A stretch of DNA of 64,000 nucleotides from Trichobilharzia szidati (lineage: Eukaryota > Platyhelminthes > Trematoda > Strigeidida > Schistosomatidae), in the NCBI GenBank assembly GCA_944472155.2, contig OX235272.1:92138020-92202019 (forward strand). Reading direction: 5' to 3'. This document shows, piece by piece, positions 12,160-24,385 of this stretch. The number at the start of each line of letters is the position of its first letter. The stretch's first letter is position 1. The notes below the pieces were generated by a model that saw nothing but the letters and a program-made list of their open reading frames with translations, made no database searches and was not told where the DNA came from. A program made the position numbers and the translations under genes.

Positions 12160-12660
12160 ATTATTCTTGTCTTTTCTCCTGGACTGTACACCATTGTTCT
12201 GAGATTTGAATATCATCTGTTGACTTACGACTGTAATTGTTATTTGAGTTAGTCAAGGTTATTCTGGCCTTGGAATTGTTCGATGCAGGATTCTTGCTGA
12301 CAGAGCCTTGATCCCAACTTGTTGGGGATATTCCATCTGATGCTCAGGTACTTCTTACGGTTTGTTTTGGTCAAATAACTCTGTTGTACGGTTATAGGTT
12401 GGGATATTGAGGAATAACTTGATGTGTATAGCTGCCTAGTAGTATTGATGAGGTGATTTTGTTTTTTTGATATGTTATTATTGTTAGATATTACCTCAGA
12501 TTTTATTGTAAATAACTATCTTTTTACCGTTGTCAATGCATTTTTGTACTGCGCGTGACTAAAGGAAGTTCTGGCTAACCAGACAATGGAATGCCAAGAA
12601 TGGTCTGCTGCATTCAGACGACAACATGTCGGCTTTTGTAGTGGGATTATGATGGTTAGT
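12160..12660 (+). repeat. D repeat (left arm)
   Basis: Same family as 4570-5180; mirrored at 60430-60850. Flank 12630-12800 is mirrored at 60240-60420. Confidence 0.65.
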
Positions 12661-13119
12661 TTGATAAGTTGCGAGATGGTGACCAGTGTCTTGCTACTAG
12701 TCCTTGGGTTAGTGCAGATTCACTGATATCAGTCACGTCTGCAGTGTAGTCATCACGGAAGACTGACGGAATTCATTCTGCACCAGCTGAATGACTAGAC
12801 GAATGACATTGGTTAATACTTATTGACCGATAAAAGTATACAGAAAGGCGTAACTTTATTCGTCAACGACATTCTCTCCGTTATTCATATCTTCAGTAAA
12901 TACTACAGTTACTTAATTCGTTAGGTTAATTTTGAAACCTGAATTCTACAGAAATAAATAAAATTCTGTTTGTGATTTGTTGTTAATATATCTGAGCCAG
13001 TCGGTCACCCTCACATTCAGCATATTGGCTCCTTGGATGACTGCCTCATTATTAACAGGATTATTTAGTCGAAGTTATTTGCCTGCTGTTGGCTAGCAGT
13101 GGAATCAGAGACGCGTTTT

Positions 13120-13265
13120 TGGCCAATCTAAAACTCGTCAGGTGAGTTGACAGCGAATGAAGGTGTTCTCACTGAGACTAGAACCTATCAACAAACATTT
13201 CAAACGCCAGAGAGTTATCCATCAGGCCACTAAGCCGGGAGGAAATGAATTTGTCTTTACTTTTC
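13120..13265 (-). repeat. SINE3 (tRNA-headed repeat), left arm
   Basis: Minus strand TAGTGGCCTGATGGATAACT (box A-like), then GGTTCTAGTCTCAG (box B-like). Mirrored at 59805-59955. Relatives near 3480-3620 and 45735-45810. Confidence 0.6.
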
Positions 13266-13338
13266 CCAAAAAATTATATTTCGTCATTTTAAAATAAATA
13301 TTTACTAAGAAGGATAGCATTTTCGTTACAATAAGCAA

Positions 13339-14350
13339 ATGCCACGTGATCCACAATGGAAAGCTTAATGATGCTTCTGAAGCGAAAACAAGAGTAGGAC
13401 AAGGCTTCTAACTATCACCTATGATATTACTGATTGTGACGGACTGGATCATGTAAGAAAGCATGAGTTGAGAGTGAGAAGACGGGCAAAATCTAGACCA
13501 ACAAGAAGACCTTTGAATATCTACACTTCGCGGATTATTTATGCCTGATATCACACACTCAAAGATCTATAGACAAAAGCCAACAAGTTGGCCATAGAGG
13601 CAGGTAGTGAAGAAAGGACTTCAAGTGGACATTCAGGAGATAGAGGTGATGGAGATACCTAACCATCATCTTCAACAACAACAAGCACCAATCACCATCG
13701 ATGAAAGAAATCTGAAGGAATCCCCTTTTTCACTTATCCAGGCATTGTCGTCTAAACTACAGGCAGCAGCTTGGATTAAGTTGTCAAAGACAGTACCTCA
13801 GAAGCAAGACAGACATTTAATAATTTGAAATCAATATGGAAATCTCCTTCAGTAGGCGTAGTGAACAAGATTCGGATTTTTGATTCTAATGTCAAGTTAG
13901 TCAGTGTTCCTGTATGGTTCAGAGACTTGCAGCGTGCGTCACCAAAAGCATTTCCTACAGGCTGCTGAAGATGTTTATCAGTAGCTTCATTCACTAAATA
14001 TTGAAGATCAGGTGGCTGGTTGGAAAGGATTAGCAACAAAGAACCTTGCAGATGAACCAACCAACAACCTTTTGTCCAACGAATATGACGAAGAAAGTGG
14101 AGATGGATCAAATATACGCTAAGAAGACCATTGAGTGAAATCACGTGTCAGGCCTGCAAGCGGAACCCGAACGGGAAACGATAAGTTGGGCGTGGGTCTT
14201 CGGGTGACATGGAGGAGATCGTATGAGGTGTAGACGATAGCTTATGGGCATTCGTGGAATCAGATAAAGAGAGCTGCAGAGAACACGACGAAATGGAGAC
14301 GTGGTGTTGATGTCGTTTGCTTCACTCAAAACCTGAGGAAATAATAATAA
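13339..14350 (+). mobile_element. RTE 3' fragment (left arm)
   Basis: Degenerate translation matches the RTE reverse transcriptase from the VIHNG region through the C terminus, with several frameshifts. It ends in the TAA-type tail near 14340-14352. Mirrored at 58745-59720. An ORF at 13607-13828 (KKGLQVDIQEIEVMEIP) is part of it. Confidence 0.85.
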
Positions 14351-15085
14351 TACATTTTCATCCTGTGTTGAAAACTATGGATTGATAAACACATATCTAT
14401 AATTATTCTAACAGTTTCTGGCACTGCTGAAATTAACCTGTTTCATCAAACAGCAGTGTGACAGCATCTCTGCGAGTGGATTCGGTTCCCCTTGTTATGT
14501 TGTTTTAATAGATATGGAACTAATTTGGTATATTTGTAAGTTTTTATATTGCTGGTTCGCAAGGATTAGTTTTTTTTTTGTTTTTACGAGTTGATCACGG
14601 ATTGATATCAATCCAGTACTCCCTGGTTTTCAATGGTTCTCTAACTGATATTTGTAAAATATAGTATAACTTCTTGTATTATGCGACACAGGATAATCAA
14701 AATGGCTGCACAGAATTAATGTGTGATAACAGCTGACTACACTCTCTGGGCTGATGAGTTTAGCTGGTGAACAAGGTAAATGGCTGCCAGATGCTTAGAC
14801 CATTTTTATCTGACTAACAAGCATTATAGTTTTTCTTATAAAAATAGTTTTGACTACTCAAATCTATTAGTAATGTGTGTTATTTATAACAAACATATTT
14901 ATGTATTACCTTGTCATTCAAACTGCCAGCAAATATGAATTCATGATAATCTGTTTGAATCTGTAACAAAAAGGTGTACGGAACTTTAAGAAATGGAAAA
15001 ACAGGTAAAAATCGGTTACGTAAATGCGGATAGATTACGCTGTCCAGTATAACATATGAAAATGTTTCATTGTGGATAAAATTTA

Positions 15086-15860
15086 TTTTGAACAAGACTC
15101 ACAGTGTTATGCAGTAATATTTACTGATGGTGTTTCGAGCACAATTTATAGTCGCTCATTGTCACATCAAGTTAATCACACAACTTTCTAACTTCGTTTA
15201 TATAATTCCATTATTTTTCATCGTCTGACTTGATTGGTAGTAGTATTTTTCATATTTCTGATATGAGTGGTGAGTCATTCCTATTGCATGTGTTGAGTAT
15301 AGACTCGATGAACAGTAATCAACCTCTCCTGCTCTCCACCTTCCTACATTACATTTTAGAATTTTAACCCTCTCGCATTCTGTTGTGTGATTGTATGTTA
15401 ATGCATGCAGTGCTATTGCTGAGCTTCTTTCCAAATTATCAGACTGTCATCACATTAGAATTTGGTTAAGTACAGAATGACTGACTCCGCAAAGATAAGT
15501 AATTTAGAAAGAAACTCAGCAATAGCACTGCATGCATTAACATACAATCACACAATAGAGTGGGACAGAGTTAAAATTCTAAAATGTAATGTAGGTAGGT
15601 GGAGAGGGATAGGTTGATCATTGAACGTTTGTTTGTCGAATCTACACCTAACAGGTGCAATAGGAATTACTCATCACTCATACCGGAAATATGGAAAATA
15701 CTACTACCAATCAAATCAAGAGATGAGAAGTAGTAGAATTTTATAAACGAAGCTGGAAAGTTGTGTGTGATTATGAGCAGCGATAAACTGTGGTCGAAAT
15801 ATCGTCATCAGTAAATATTACTGTATAGTATTGTGAGTCTTAATCAAAATAAATTTCATC
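15086..15860. mobile_element. PLE-B palindrome (left arm)
   Basis: Two nuclease-tail fragments point away from a short centre (about 15437-15500). The minus frame 15434-15198 and the plus frame from about 15505 both read SAIALHALTYNHT and VKILKCNVGRWR. The outer ends are the PLE-B terminal sequence with CAGTAATATTTACTGATG, in inverted orientation. Confidence 0.85.
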
Positions 15861-16029
15861 CATAGTGAAATTATACTCTGCCATAGTGCACAAGTTCTAT
15901 TCTGATATCTATGAAAATGTCTGTCATTATTTACATCAGTTTAGATGAAGAAATTAGCCTAACATCTACATTATGAATTGAATCCACAGGTTAGATCATC
16001 AAAAATCATGACGAAATATACACTGAACT

Positions 16030-16570
16030 TAGTGTAATAGAACAAGTGTTTAGGAATATCTTCCTGAACGATCTGATTACAATATTTACACTTTTGGGAC
16101 GTTTCAACTAACTCTGATATATAGCTTAGAAGAAAAGAGGGTAATAATTACACTGTCCTAACGTTTGCATGTCATATTCGGACATGGTTCTTATTATTTG
16201 TCTTTCTCACTGTTCAACCTCTGATTTTAATGATTCTCTTTGTGTTTGTGCGATACACTGAAGATGTACTGTTTTTCGATGTGATTTTGTTTGGGTGAAT
16301 CTAGGTGATTGTGACCTTGGACTGTTTGTGGGTGCTTAGAAATTTATCTTGTTTGTATAGCTGCCTAACGAAATTGTTGAGGTGATTTTTAGTTTTTGAT
16401 GTTATCATTGTTGAACAGAAGCACTGATTTATCGAAGGATAACCATCTTATTGCCATCTTTGGAGGTTTTTGTGACTATGCATCTTGGGAAGGAATTTTC
16501 TGACAGCCATACAGTAGAACTCAAAGACCGGTTCCTTGCGTTCAGACCACAACGAGTAGGTTTTGGTCGT
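16030..16570 (+). repeat. D repeat (left arm)
   Basis: Copy mirrored at 56540-57150. The segment 16570-16910 just after it is also mirrored (56217-56540) and holds no recognised element. Confidence 0.6.
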
Positions 16571-17159
16571 TACTCCCAATCCAATTAGCACATAAAAATG
16601 ATATCTCCTATTTCAACAATTTTGAGTCACATCAGCCATTTCCCTAGTCGATAACCAACGTTATGTGTCTGTTCTTTGACTCTGACTGTATTTTTCAGTC
16701 AGCTTATCTTTTGCAGTCCTGCTAGAGACTAAACAACACCCAAATATCTCAATGGGTAACATCCCTGGGTGATATCAAATTACATCTTAAGAGGGGACAG
16801 TTTTAGACGTGCCTCTCTGACAAGTAACAGTGCAGGTTTTACTGCTGACTGCCTCAAACCATCTTATATTTTTTTCCGTCTGCAGTGAGTTTGATTTATA
16901 CTTTTAACTGAATTTTTGTTCTTGACTACAATGAAAATAGGCGCACTTTCTTATTTTTGATCCTGTGTGATAGTGTATTTATCATCATCTATGATGGAAA
17001 AGATTCTTCGATCATAAAGATTTTCGATTAGGTTTAATTTGAGTACTCATTGCAAAGATTTAGTAGTATGAAAAAATGCTGGATCTAAATGAAGAAAGAA
17101 AAATATTTCAACTGCATAAAAAGCGGTAAACAGAGCTGATTTAGCTACAATTTATTTGA

Positions 17160-17370
17160 TTTCAGTAAGCAGATACAATATGTTGGTATTGGACTGTTGA
17201 AGGCGATCAGCAGGAAGCCTTGGACCTAGGTTTCGTGCTAGTTGGCAGTAGTCGTTAGCAAGGCGTAAATGCAGCCTTGAAGGAACTCATTTTACTTCTG
17301 AAATTCGAACCCGTATCACCGAGTGTTGCAGTCAGAGACGTTAGCACTGAGCTATTTGGGCTCGCAATTG
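17160..17370 (-). repeat. SINE4 (tRNA-headed repeat)
   Basis: The minus strand opens with a tRNA-like head (AAATAGCTCAGTGCTAACG, GGGTTCGAATTTC) and runs into GGCTTCCTGCTGATCGCC. Relatives at 11500-11650, 17525-17570, 36140-36330, 36390-36460 and 61350-61515. Confidence 0.65.
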
Positions 17371-17639
17371 ACCTCTTATAGGACTGTATTGGGTAGTTTG
17401 ATTGGAAACTAGTAACTAATGTGATATGTCTAGCCCTATCTTTGGTGCAGACTGAATTCTATCAGTTAAATTTTCAATGTAGCCATCATGCTAGGTGGCT
17501 CTCCAGGATGGTGCATTTTGAATTGTTGTTATTACATGGTTGGAGGCAATCGGTAGGAAGCCATCTAATACCAACAATTCACAGTGCTACGTAACGGCGA
17601 GCCATCTAGTGTGGTGGCCACATTGCAAACTTGGCTGAT

Positions 17640-18640
17640 AGAATTCAGTCTTCACTAAAGGTAGGATTAGACACATGATGGTAGTTACTGACTAGTGTCC
17701 AATCAAAAAAACATACAACATGGTTAATGTACTGTCAGACAAATTTCAGCGACTGTCATCTTGAGATCCAGTTCATACAAAGAAACAGTCTGAATCAAAA
17801 ATATCTTTCGTAGACGTTCAACTGACAAGGTGTGACAGTCCAACACCAGAGAGATCAACTTTATATAGGAAATTATGAAACGCACAATTCGTGGATTTGT
17901 ATAATTGAGTACTTCTACGTACAAAATTGAGCTTGGACGCACAGAATCCTTACTATTTGCATTTCTGGTATTACACAGAATGTGCTGAGTACTGTGAAAG
18001 ATGTCCTCATTGGAAGCGGCTATCTATAACGTTTCATGACCAGATTGATGAAGCCTACTCCATAGACAGTGAGAATATCTTCACACCCTTAAAAAGCTAC
18101 TGTATCTGAATCTGTAACTCAGTGGGGACTCCTCAGCAGATATATACTAATAGATGCTTTCGTTCATCGAGTAGAAGTTTCTTCGTAGCTGAAATACGAC
18201 TCATTCTATCTGTGTACAAAAGGAAAGATTTCAGTAAACATGAAGGACAAATTTTCACTATTGGCCTAGCCAGTGTGTATCTGTCATCTGACCTGCTGCA
18301 GTGGAACTAAGTATTTAGACTGCAATCATATTTTGTCATTGTACGTTTTCAGTCATGACCTTACAGAAGAGAAAAATGTCTCACAGCAGCTCTATTCCTG
18401 AACATCTGATTGATTCTTGACATCAGATGAACTCACAAACTAACTTCACAGTCGTCTACAGAGTACGTGGGAGACTTATCAAAAGGTGTAAGGAGCATAC
18501 TTCTTTAAACCACAAAAGCTATGACTATTCATATGACAAAGCCTGGGGTCTGCATGCAGAAAAAATTGTTTAGCCATTTTACCTATAAGGCACCTAATAT
18601 GTTTTAATATTTGACCTGTCTTTTGCTATTTTCTTTTTTA
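17640..18640. other. Unrecognised stretch in the left-only segment
   Basis: Short ORFs at 17724-18310 carry no domain I recognise and no splice-supported exon. Confidence 0.5.
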
Positions 18641-18772
18641 ATTTTTTTATACCGGAAGCCCAAATTTAGCGGGCCGGCCATTGATATCAGGTATGCGTCG
18701 GCGGCGGATCGAATGCCGGACCATGTGGACGGTCGGGGAAGTCCTAACCGCTGTACCACCGAAGCAATATTA
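18640..18772 (-). repeat. SINE2 variant with different body
   Basis: Minus strand; head and short body as at 25500-25622 (GATATCAATGGCCGGCCCGC, then GGGCTTCCGG and an A-rich end). Confidence 0.72.
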
Positions 18773-19164
18773 CACCTCTACTCCACATAGGAGTGACCTT
18801 AAAATGGCCATCTTTCAGATGTAGGTCAGGTAGTACATGATGAAATAAGTAATATGTTTTAGATACTAAGCATTAAAATATGAATTTTCATAATTTTTTT
18901 TGAGGTGCTTATTTCGAGTCAGAGTTCTTGGTTATTATTTGACAGTAAATATCCCTTCATGGCCACATCTAGGGCTTAGACTAGTGTAGTTTTAAACCTA
19001 GGGACTTCATCGTCTGACGATGGGATCAAGTCTTTTGTTTGTAGGAGGTTTTTCAAACAGGATATTCGTATCGAATTGGTTGATCTTATACCCTTGGTCA
19101 CAACATACACGACCCTATAATAATGCTTCTTACTGTAATTTATCTAGTGTAACACTTGAAAACC

Positions 19165-22100
19165 CAACCGATAGCTGCTACCTTGACGTGGTGGTCGGGC
19201 TTGCATATCGCAATGACCCAACGAGCTACACTGGCTGGAACTTTTGTTTCTGTAGGTCCTACCATGCCAGAAAGGTTGTTTGGATAGCGGTTAGACAAAA
19301 AGCAGCTACCCAATCCAATACTATGATTCAAACAAACTCACAAAATATCATGCCGGATCAGTCGGGGCCCGGATTAACAACTACGGCGCTTCCTGCTGCT
19401 GTGTCACAGGGCAGAAGTGATAAATATGCTACTGAGACACACCAAACACGAAAGAACAAACAAAAACAGGCCGCATGTGACCGGCCTCAAGCAGTTGTCC
19501 CCTGGGCTCTGCGGTCACGCAACACTAACCTTTTCTCTCTCCCCTTCTCAGGCGTGAGGCTAGCAACCCCACCTTGTAAACAAAGCTGCTACAGAAACTT
19601 CAGCACGATGAATCTCCTTGCGCCAAAAGAAAAAGTCTGTGTGGGGACATGGATTGTCCGCACCATGTACGAGATTGGCAAAGCTTCTCAGATCGCAAAC
19701 GAAATGAAAAGATACGGAATTCAAGTACTGGGGATATGTGAAAGCAGATGGAACGGGAATGGACTCACTAAATTGTCAACGGGTGAGTCAGTGATCTACT
19801 CAGGTCATCCAGAGGATAACCACATGCACACCGAGGGCGTGGCTATCATGATGTCACCAACGGCAACGAAGGCCCTGATGCAATGGGAGGCGATCTCGCC
19901 CGGGATAATGACCGCCAGATTCAACTCCAAAGGAAGGAAAGTGTCAGTTATACAATGCTATGCACCCACAAATAACACAGACCTCGAAAAGAAAGCAGAA
20001 TTATACAGAAAACTACAGGCAACAATGGACAATACTCCAGTCAGCGACATTAAAATACTAATGGGAGACATGAACGCCAAACTGGGATCAGACAACACAG
20101 GAAGGGAACTCATCATGGGTAGAGAAGCTCTGGGAGAAATGAATGAAAACGGAGAACTCTTCGCCGACTTCTGCGCCTTCAATGAACTAGTGATTGGTGG
20201 CAGCGTATACAAACACAAGGATATCCACAAGGCTACATGGGTGTCACCAGATGGGCGAACCAAAAACCAAATTGACTTCATCTCAATCTCAAGGAAGTGG
20301 AGGCGCAGCCTGCTGGACACAAAAGTAAGAAGAGGAGCAGACGTTGGCTCAGACCACTATCTCGTACAAGGGACAATCCAAATCAAATTAAAAGCTTTCA
20401 GAGAAACAGGAGCTGCAGATAGACCACAAGCCAAGTTCAACACTCAAAAACTGAAGGACCAGGATACAAAGGACATCTTCACTGCAAGCATAAAATACAA
20501 AGCCGAGACACAAATCAACACTAGCGAAGAGGTCAGCGTCGAAAAGCACTGGAACAACTTGAAGACAGTGTGGAGTCAAACCTGCATGGAAGTTCTAGGC
20601 AGAAAGAAGAGACAGGACAAACAATGGCTCACTACGGACACTTGGAGACTGATAGAAGAGAGAGGGATGGTGAAACAAAAGATTCTCCAGTGCACCGACG
20701 AGCAACAAAAACAGGATTTGAATGCAAGCTACAAGACACTGAACAAAAGAGTAAAGAAGAGTGCCAGGGAAGACAAAACAAAATATTATGAAGCCATGGC
20801 AAGCGAAGCAGAAAAAGCTGCAGGCAAAGGAGACCTCGCAACACTCTACCAAACAACTAGGTACCTATCGGGCAAAAGTTTGACACAAATTAAGTTGGTG
20901 AAGGATGACAATGGAAAGTCACTCACCAAAGAAGTGGAGCAAAGGAAACACTGGGCTGAACACTTCAAAAGACTCCTAAATCGACCACCACCTACAACGC
21001 GCCCAACAATACCAACAACGGAGACAGAGCTACCAGTGAACACCAACCCCCCGACGAAATCAGAAGTCCTGAAGGCAATCAAGATGCTAAAAGCTGGAAA
21101 AGCAGCAGGACCAGATGGAATCCCAGCAGAAGCATTGAAAATGGACCCAGAGACAACAGTGGACTTGATGACACCACTACTGGAGAAGGTGTGGAAAGAA
21201 GGCAAAGTACCCGAGGATTGGAAGGAAGGATACTTATTAAAATTACCAAAGAAAGGAGACTTAAGTCAATGCATGAACTGGCGCGGAATTATGCTCCTGT
21301 CCATCCCAAGCAAAATACTAAACTGCATCATCCTGGAGAGAATCAAACACGCCCTGGATGAAAATCTTCGACCGGAACAGGCTGAATTCAGGAGAAACAA
21401 GTCATGCATTGATCAAATCGCCACATTACGGATCATCATTGAACAAAGCTTGGAATGGCAGTCACCTCTCTATCTCAACTTCATCAACTTTGAAAAGGCC
21501 TTCGACAGCGTCGATCGAGAGGTGATTTGGCAACTACTTCGCTACTACGGGGTGCCGCCGACAATTATACATCTCATCCAACAGTTGTACGACAATGCTG
21601 CATGCCAAGTAATCCACAACGGGAATTTTACGGAATCCTTCGAAGTGAGGACAGGAGTAAGGCAAGCTGGCTGCCTACTATCACCAATGATTTTCCTGAT
21701 TGCAGTAGATTGGATAATGCGACAAACAGCGGCAATGAGGAAACTGGCATAAATTGGACTCACACAAAATACTTGGAGGATCTGAACTTCGCGGATGATA
21801 TATGTCTGATTTCCCACAAACTGGAAGATATGCAAGCGAAAAGCAACAAGTTGGCGATAGAAGAAGCATCAAAGATAGGACTTCAGGTGAACATAGAGAA
21901 AACGGAGGTGATGAAGATTCCTGGACAAGAATAACAACAACAGACAACGATCAGCATAAATGGGAGGAACCTGAAAGAAACAACATCCTTTACCTACCAA
22001 CCTGGGAAGCATCGTTTCAACTACAGGCGGATGGGACTGACGAGGATATCAAAGCAAGAATCGGAAAAGCAAGACAAGCTTTCACTACTCTCAAGTCTGT

Positions 22101-22635
22101 GTGGAGGTCAACAGCACTCAGCATCAAAAATAAGATCCGAATTTTCAACTCCAATGTGAAGTCAGTCAGTGCTATTATACGGATCAGAGACTTGGCCAGC
22201 GCGTCATAAAGAGCATCTCAAACAAACTACAGACCTTCATTAACAGTTGTCTTCGCTCAATACTCAAGATCAGATGGCTGGCCAGAAAAGATCAGCAACA
22301 GGGATCTCTGGGAGCGAACCAACCCAGCAGGAACCGATTGTGAAACAAATAGGCAGGAAGAAATGGAGATGGATTGGCTGGTCATACTCTGAGGAAACCA
22401 TCAAGTGACATCACTAGACAAGCCGTTGTTCGAGTAGAACCCGAAAGGGAAGCGGCGAGTTGGTCGTCAGTGCAAGGGTGACTTGGAGGAGGTCATGTGA
22501 AGAGGAGATGAAAACGTGTGGGCAGACTTGGAGCCAGGTGAAGACTCTAGCAGAGAACCGAACCCAATGGAGACGCACGGCTGAAGCCCTATATTCCTCT
22601 AGGAATTAAAGGTAACAATAATAGTAATAATAACA
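19165..22635 (+). mobile_element. RTE-like non-LTR retrotransposon, nearly full length, inactive
   Basis: A 5' region (the GTGGTCGGGCTTG block near 19190), endonuclease and reverse transcriptase coding sequence, and a short 3' end finishing in a TAA-rich tail at about 22608-22635. At least seven truncated relatives lie elsewhere in the window, all sharing this 3' end. Resembles schistosome SR2/RTE elements by domain order and motifs. The exact 5' boundary is not clear. Confidence 0.92.
19608..22205 (+). pseudogene. RTE endonuclease-reverse transcriptase, frameshifted
   Basis: The likely start is the ATG at 19608 (MNLLAPKEK); the open frame extends upstream to 19020 through 5' leader sequence. 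First comes an AP-type (EEP) endonuclease: GTWIVRTM, ICESRW, GDMNAKLG, QIDFI, SDHYLV. The first motif normally reads WNVRT, so its catalytic Asn is Ile. Next the reverse transcriptase: AAGPDGIP, NWRGI, then INFEKAFDSVDR, where the motif A catalytic Asp is Asn, and GVRQAGCLLSP with one extra residue. The frame breaks near 21740. Motif C (FADD) continues in frame 2 to 21934, and the tail region (KARQAFTTLKSVWRST) in a third frame to about 22209. Non-functional copy; the family moves by target-primed reverse transcription. Confidence 0.93.
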
Positions 22636-22639
22636 CTTT

Positions 22640-23089
22640 AAAATTTATGGACATACCGAAACGGGTGTGAAGCGAATGAAGGAAATCCTTTCAGGATTTT
22701 GACTGTCCAGTGATTTGGTAAGTTTCGTTCTCCTTTTCTCTTTTCTGTTTTGGCTAACTCTGTCGACATACTCAATGAAATCAAATAATAAATCCTCAGG
22801 GAGTTGATCGACCGCAAATTTCTTCTGCGACAAATTTCTTTCTATATCCGAAATGTAAATTTTTAAAAGAGTTCGATTGGTTAAGTGCATAACGTTTCAG
22901 TGATCGGGAATTTGGATAAACGTTATTACGGCGAAGAGATTTCCAGTAAATTTTAGGATATGGATTATTATTAAAACAGTCACTTATAAAATCTAAACAT
23001 GTTTTCGCTTCTGTGAGTCTGGCATTATACTTCAGTGCCTTCAATGCACTGGGATCTCCACGTGATTTCAAATCTTTAAATATTCCCAT
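22640..23089 (-). pseudogene. Probable N-terminal part of a second PLE A copy
   Basis: Two overlapping minus frames (MGIFKDLKSR ... KKFVAEEICGRS and FAVDQLPEDLLFDFIEYVDRV) joined by one frameshift look like a basic, helical PLE N-terminal region. They lie in the same orientation 490 bp downstream of the nuclease at 23579-24385, as in head-to-tail PLE arrays. The piece ends where the RTE 3' tail begins (22635). Assignment is by context and composition, not by strong motifs. Confidence 0.5.
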
Positions 23090-23222
23090 TTTTAATATTA
23101 GAACAAGACATATAAGCGAACAATATTGTTTTCGATTAGATCTTCTCCAGGCTTTACTCTAATTTACATAGATTTATATATAAAAAATTTTAACCAATGA
23201 CGGTGATTTTGTGGATCAAATA

Positions 23223-23225
23223 ATC

Positions 23226-23258
<33 letters not shown>

Positions 23259-23272
23259 ATAATAATGTGGTA
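23223..23272. repeat. (TAA)n microsatellite
   Basis: Uninterrupted AAT/AATA run between the two PLE-A pieces. Confidence 0.85.
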
Positions 23273-23578
23273 AATGTTTTGAACGTCATTAATAACGATG
23301 ATTATAATGATAACAAAATAACGATAATAAGGTTTACGCAGGTGGCGATAAGAATAGCTTGACCTAAGTCTATTTTCTCACCTCTTACCTCTTTATTGAT
23401 TTTATATATATTCCTATGACAAGTCCGTGTGTGATCAGGTAGTAATATGTGTATATGTAGACAAGTCAATAAGTCAATGCTTTCAAAAGAACATCGAAAG
23501 CAACTCAAAGAATTGAATAGAATTCACCTAGGCCATGGGACAGACAAAGGTAGAACAAACTTCTTTTGTATGCAAAGA

Positions 23579-24385
23579 CTAGGATTGTTCTCTCGAATTA
23601 GTTCCGATAGCTTCGGCTATGTGTAAAAGACGGGTTCGAATTCCGTTCGAAAGGCTGGATGGAATACGATAGATAACTTTGAAGGCACTATTTTTGTGCA
23701 CTTGGTGACCGCTATCAATCAAATGAGCCAAAATAGAACTTCTTATAGATTTTATTTGACCTTTTCCGAACCATGAAGGAAGATGCTCATTAATGCGTTT
23801 GTTAAGCTGTCTAGTTGTTCGCCCTATATAGCTCTCTACACAGGAGCAACTAAATTTATAGATATACATAGAAGTGGCACAGCTAGGTCGCTTGTCTTTC
23901 ACTTGAACAATCATAATTGGTCGGCTGGAAAATGACAAACAAAGGGTGGTGGCAGTATAAGTCTGTTTTATCGCTCTCGATAATCTCAGATGTAAGACTT
24001 CGCTGGCCACGTCCCCATTAAATTGCAATTTCATGAGCAGTTGTTTCTTTTCAACTGTTGTCAGTTTCTCTTTATTGTACCTGGTGTTCATGTGTCTCCT
24101 TAAAAATCTACTAGGATAACCCATTTGGACCAGCGTATTTTGGATGTACCCTAACTCATTTTGTAGGGAGTCATTTGTACAGAAACGTCTTGCTCTATTC
24201 ATGAGGCATCTAATGAAATTGAATTTGTATCGGATTGGTACAAAACTGAGGAAATGTGTATATTGTCCTAAAGATGTAGGTTTTCTACAGACATCTCTCT
24301 TGAGTGAACCATCTTCTCTTCTGCTTATGCGTAGATGAAAGTCTAGACGAAATCCTAAATAAGGTATTGAAAACATTCTATTAAA
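23579..24385 (-). pseudogene. Penelope-like element A: end of RT plus GIY-YIG nuclease
   Basis: A 265-codon open frame on the minus strand. The first half matches the C-terminal thumb-like region of PLE reverse transcriptase (LGFRLDFHLRISRR, GQYTHFLSF, RRHMNTRYNKEKL). The second half is a GIY-YIG endonuclease with MYIYKFSC, SYIGRTTRQLNKRINEHL and the C-terminal HLIDSGHQ motif. PLEs encode RT fused to this nuclease and insert by nicking DNA. The 5' part of the RT (catalytic YADD region) is missing, so this copy is truncated. Frame intact, suggesting a young insertion. Confidence 0.88.

Larger units (their letters stand above)
8897..16918 (+). repeat. Inverted duplication, left arm part 1
   Basis: Reverse complement of about 56210-63780. 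Mirror pairs include 9591-9600/63086-63095, gene 1 exons 10288-10426/62260-62397, the SINE at 11129/61886, the RTE fragment 13339-14350/58745-59720, and 16640-16918/56210-56490. Coordinate sums drift from 72686 to 73101, because of small indels and a tandem duplication at 10514-11087 present only here. Confidence 0.9.

Noticed and set aside
19958..21205. Minus-strand ORFs antisense to the RTE element
   Set aside because: Shadows of the real reverse transcriptase frame; no motifs of their own.
23223..23272. CRISPR-like or structured array
   Set aside because: A simple TAA microsatellite; no spaced repeats of CRISPR type exist anywhere in the window, as expected for animal DNA.
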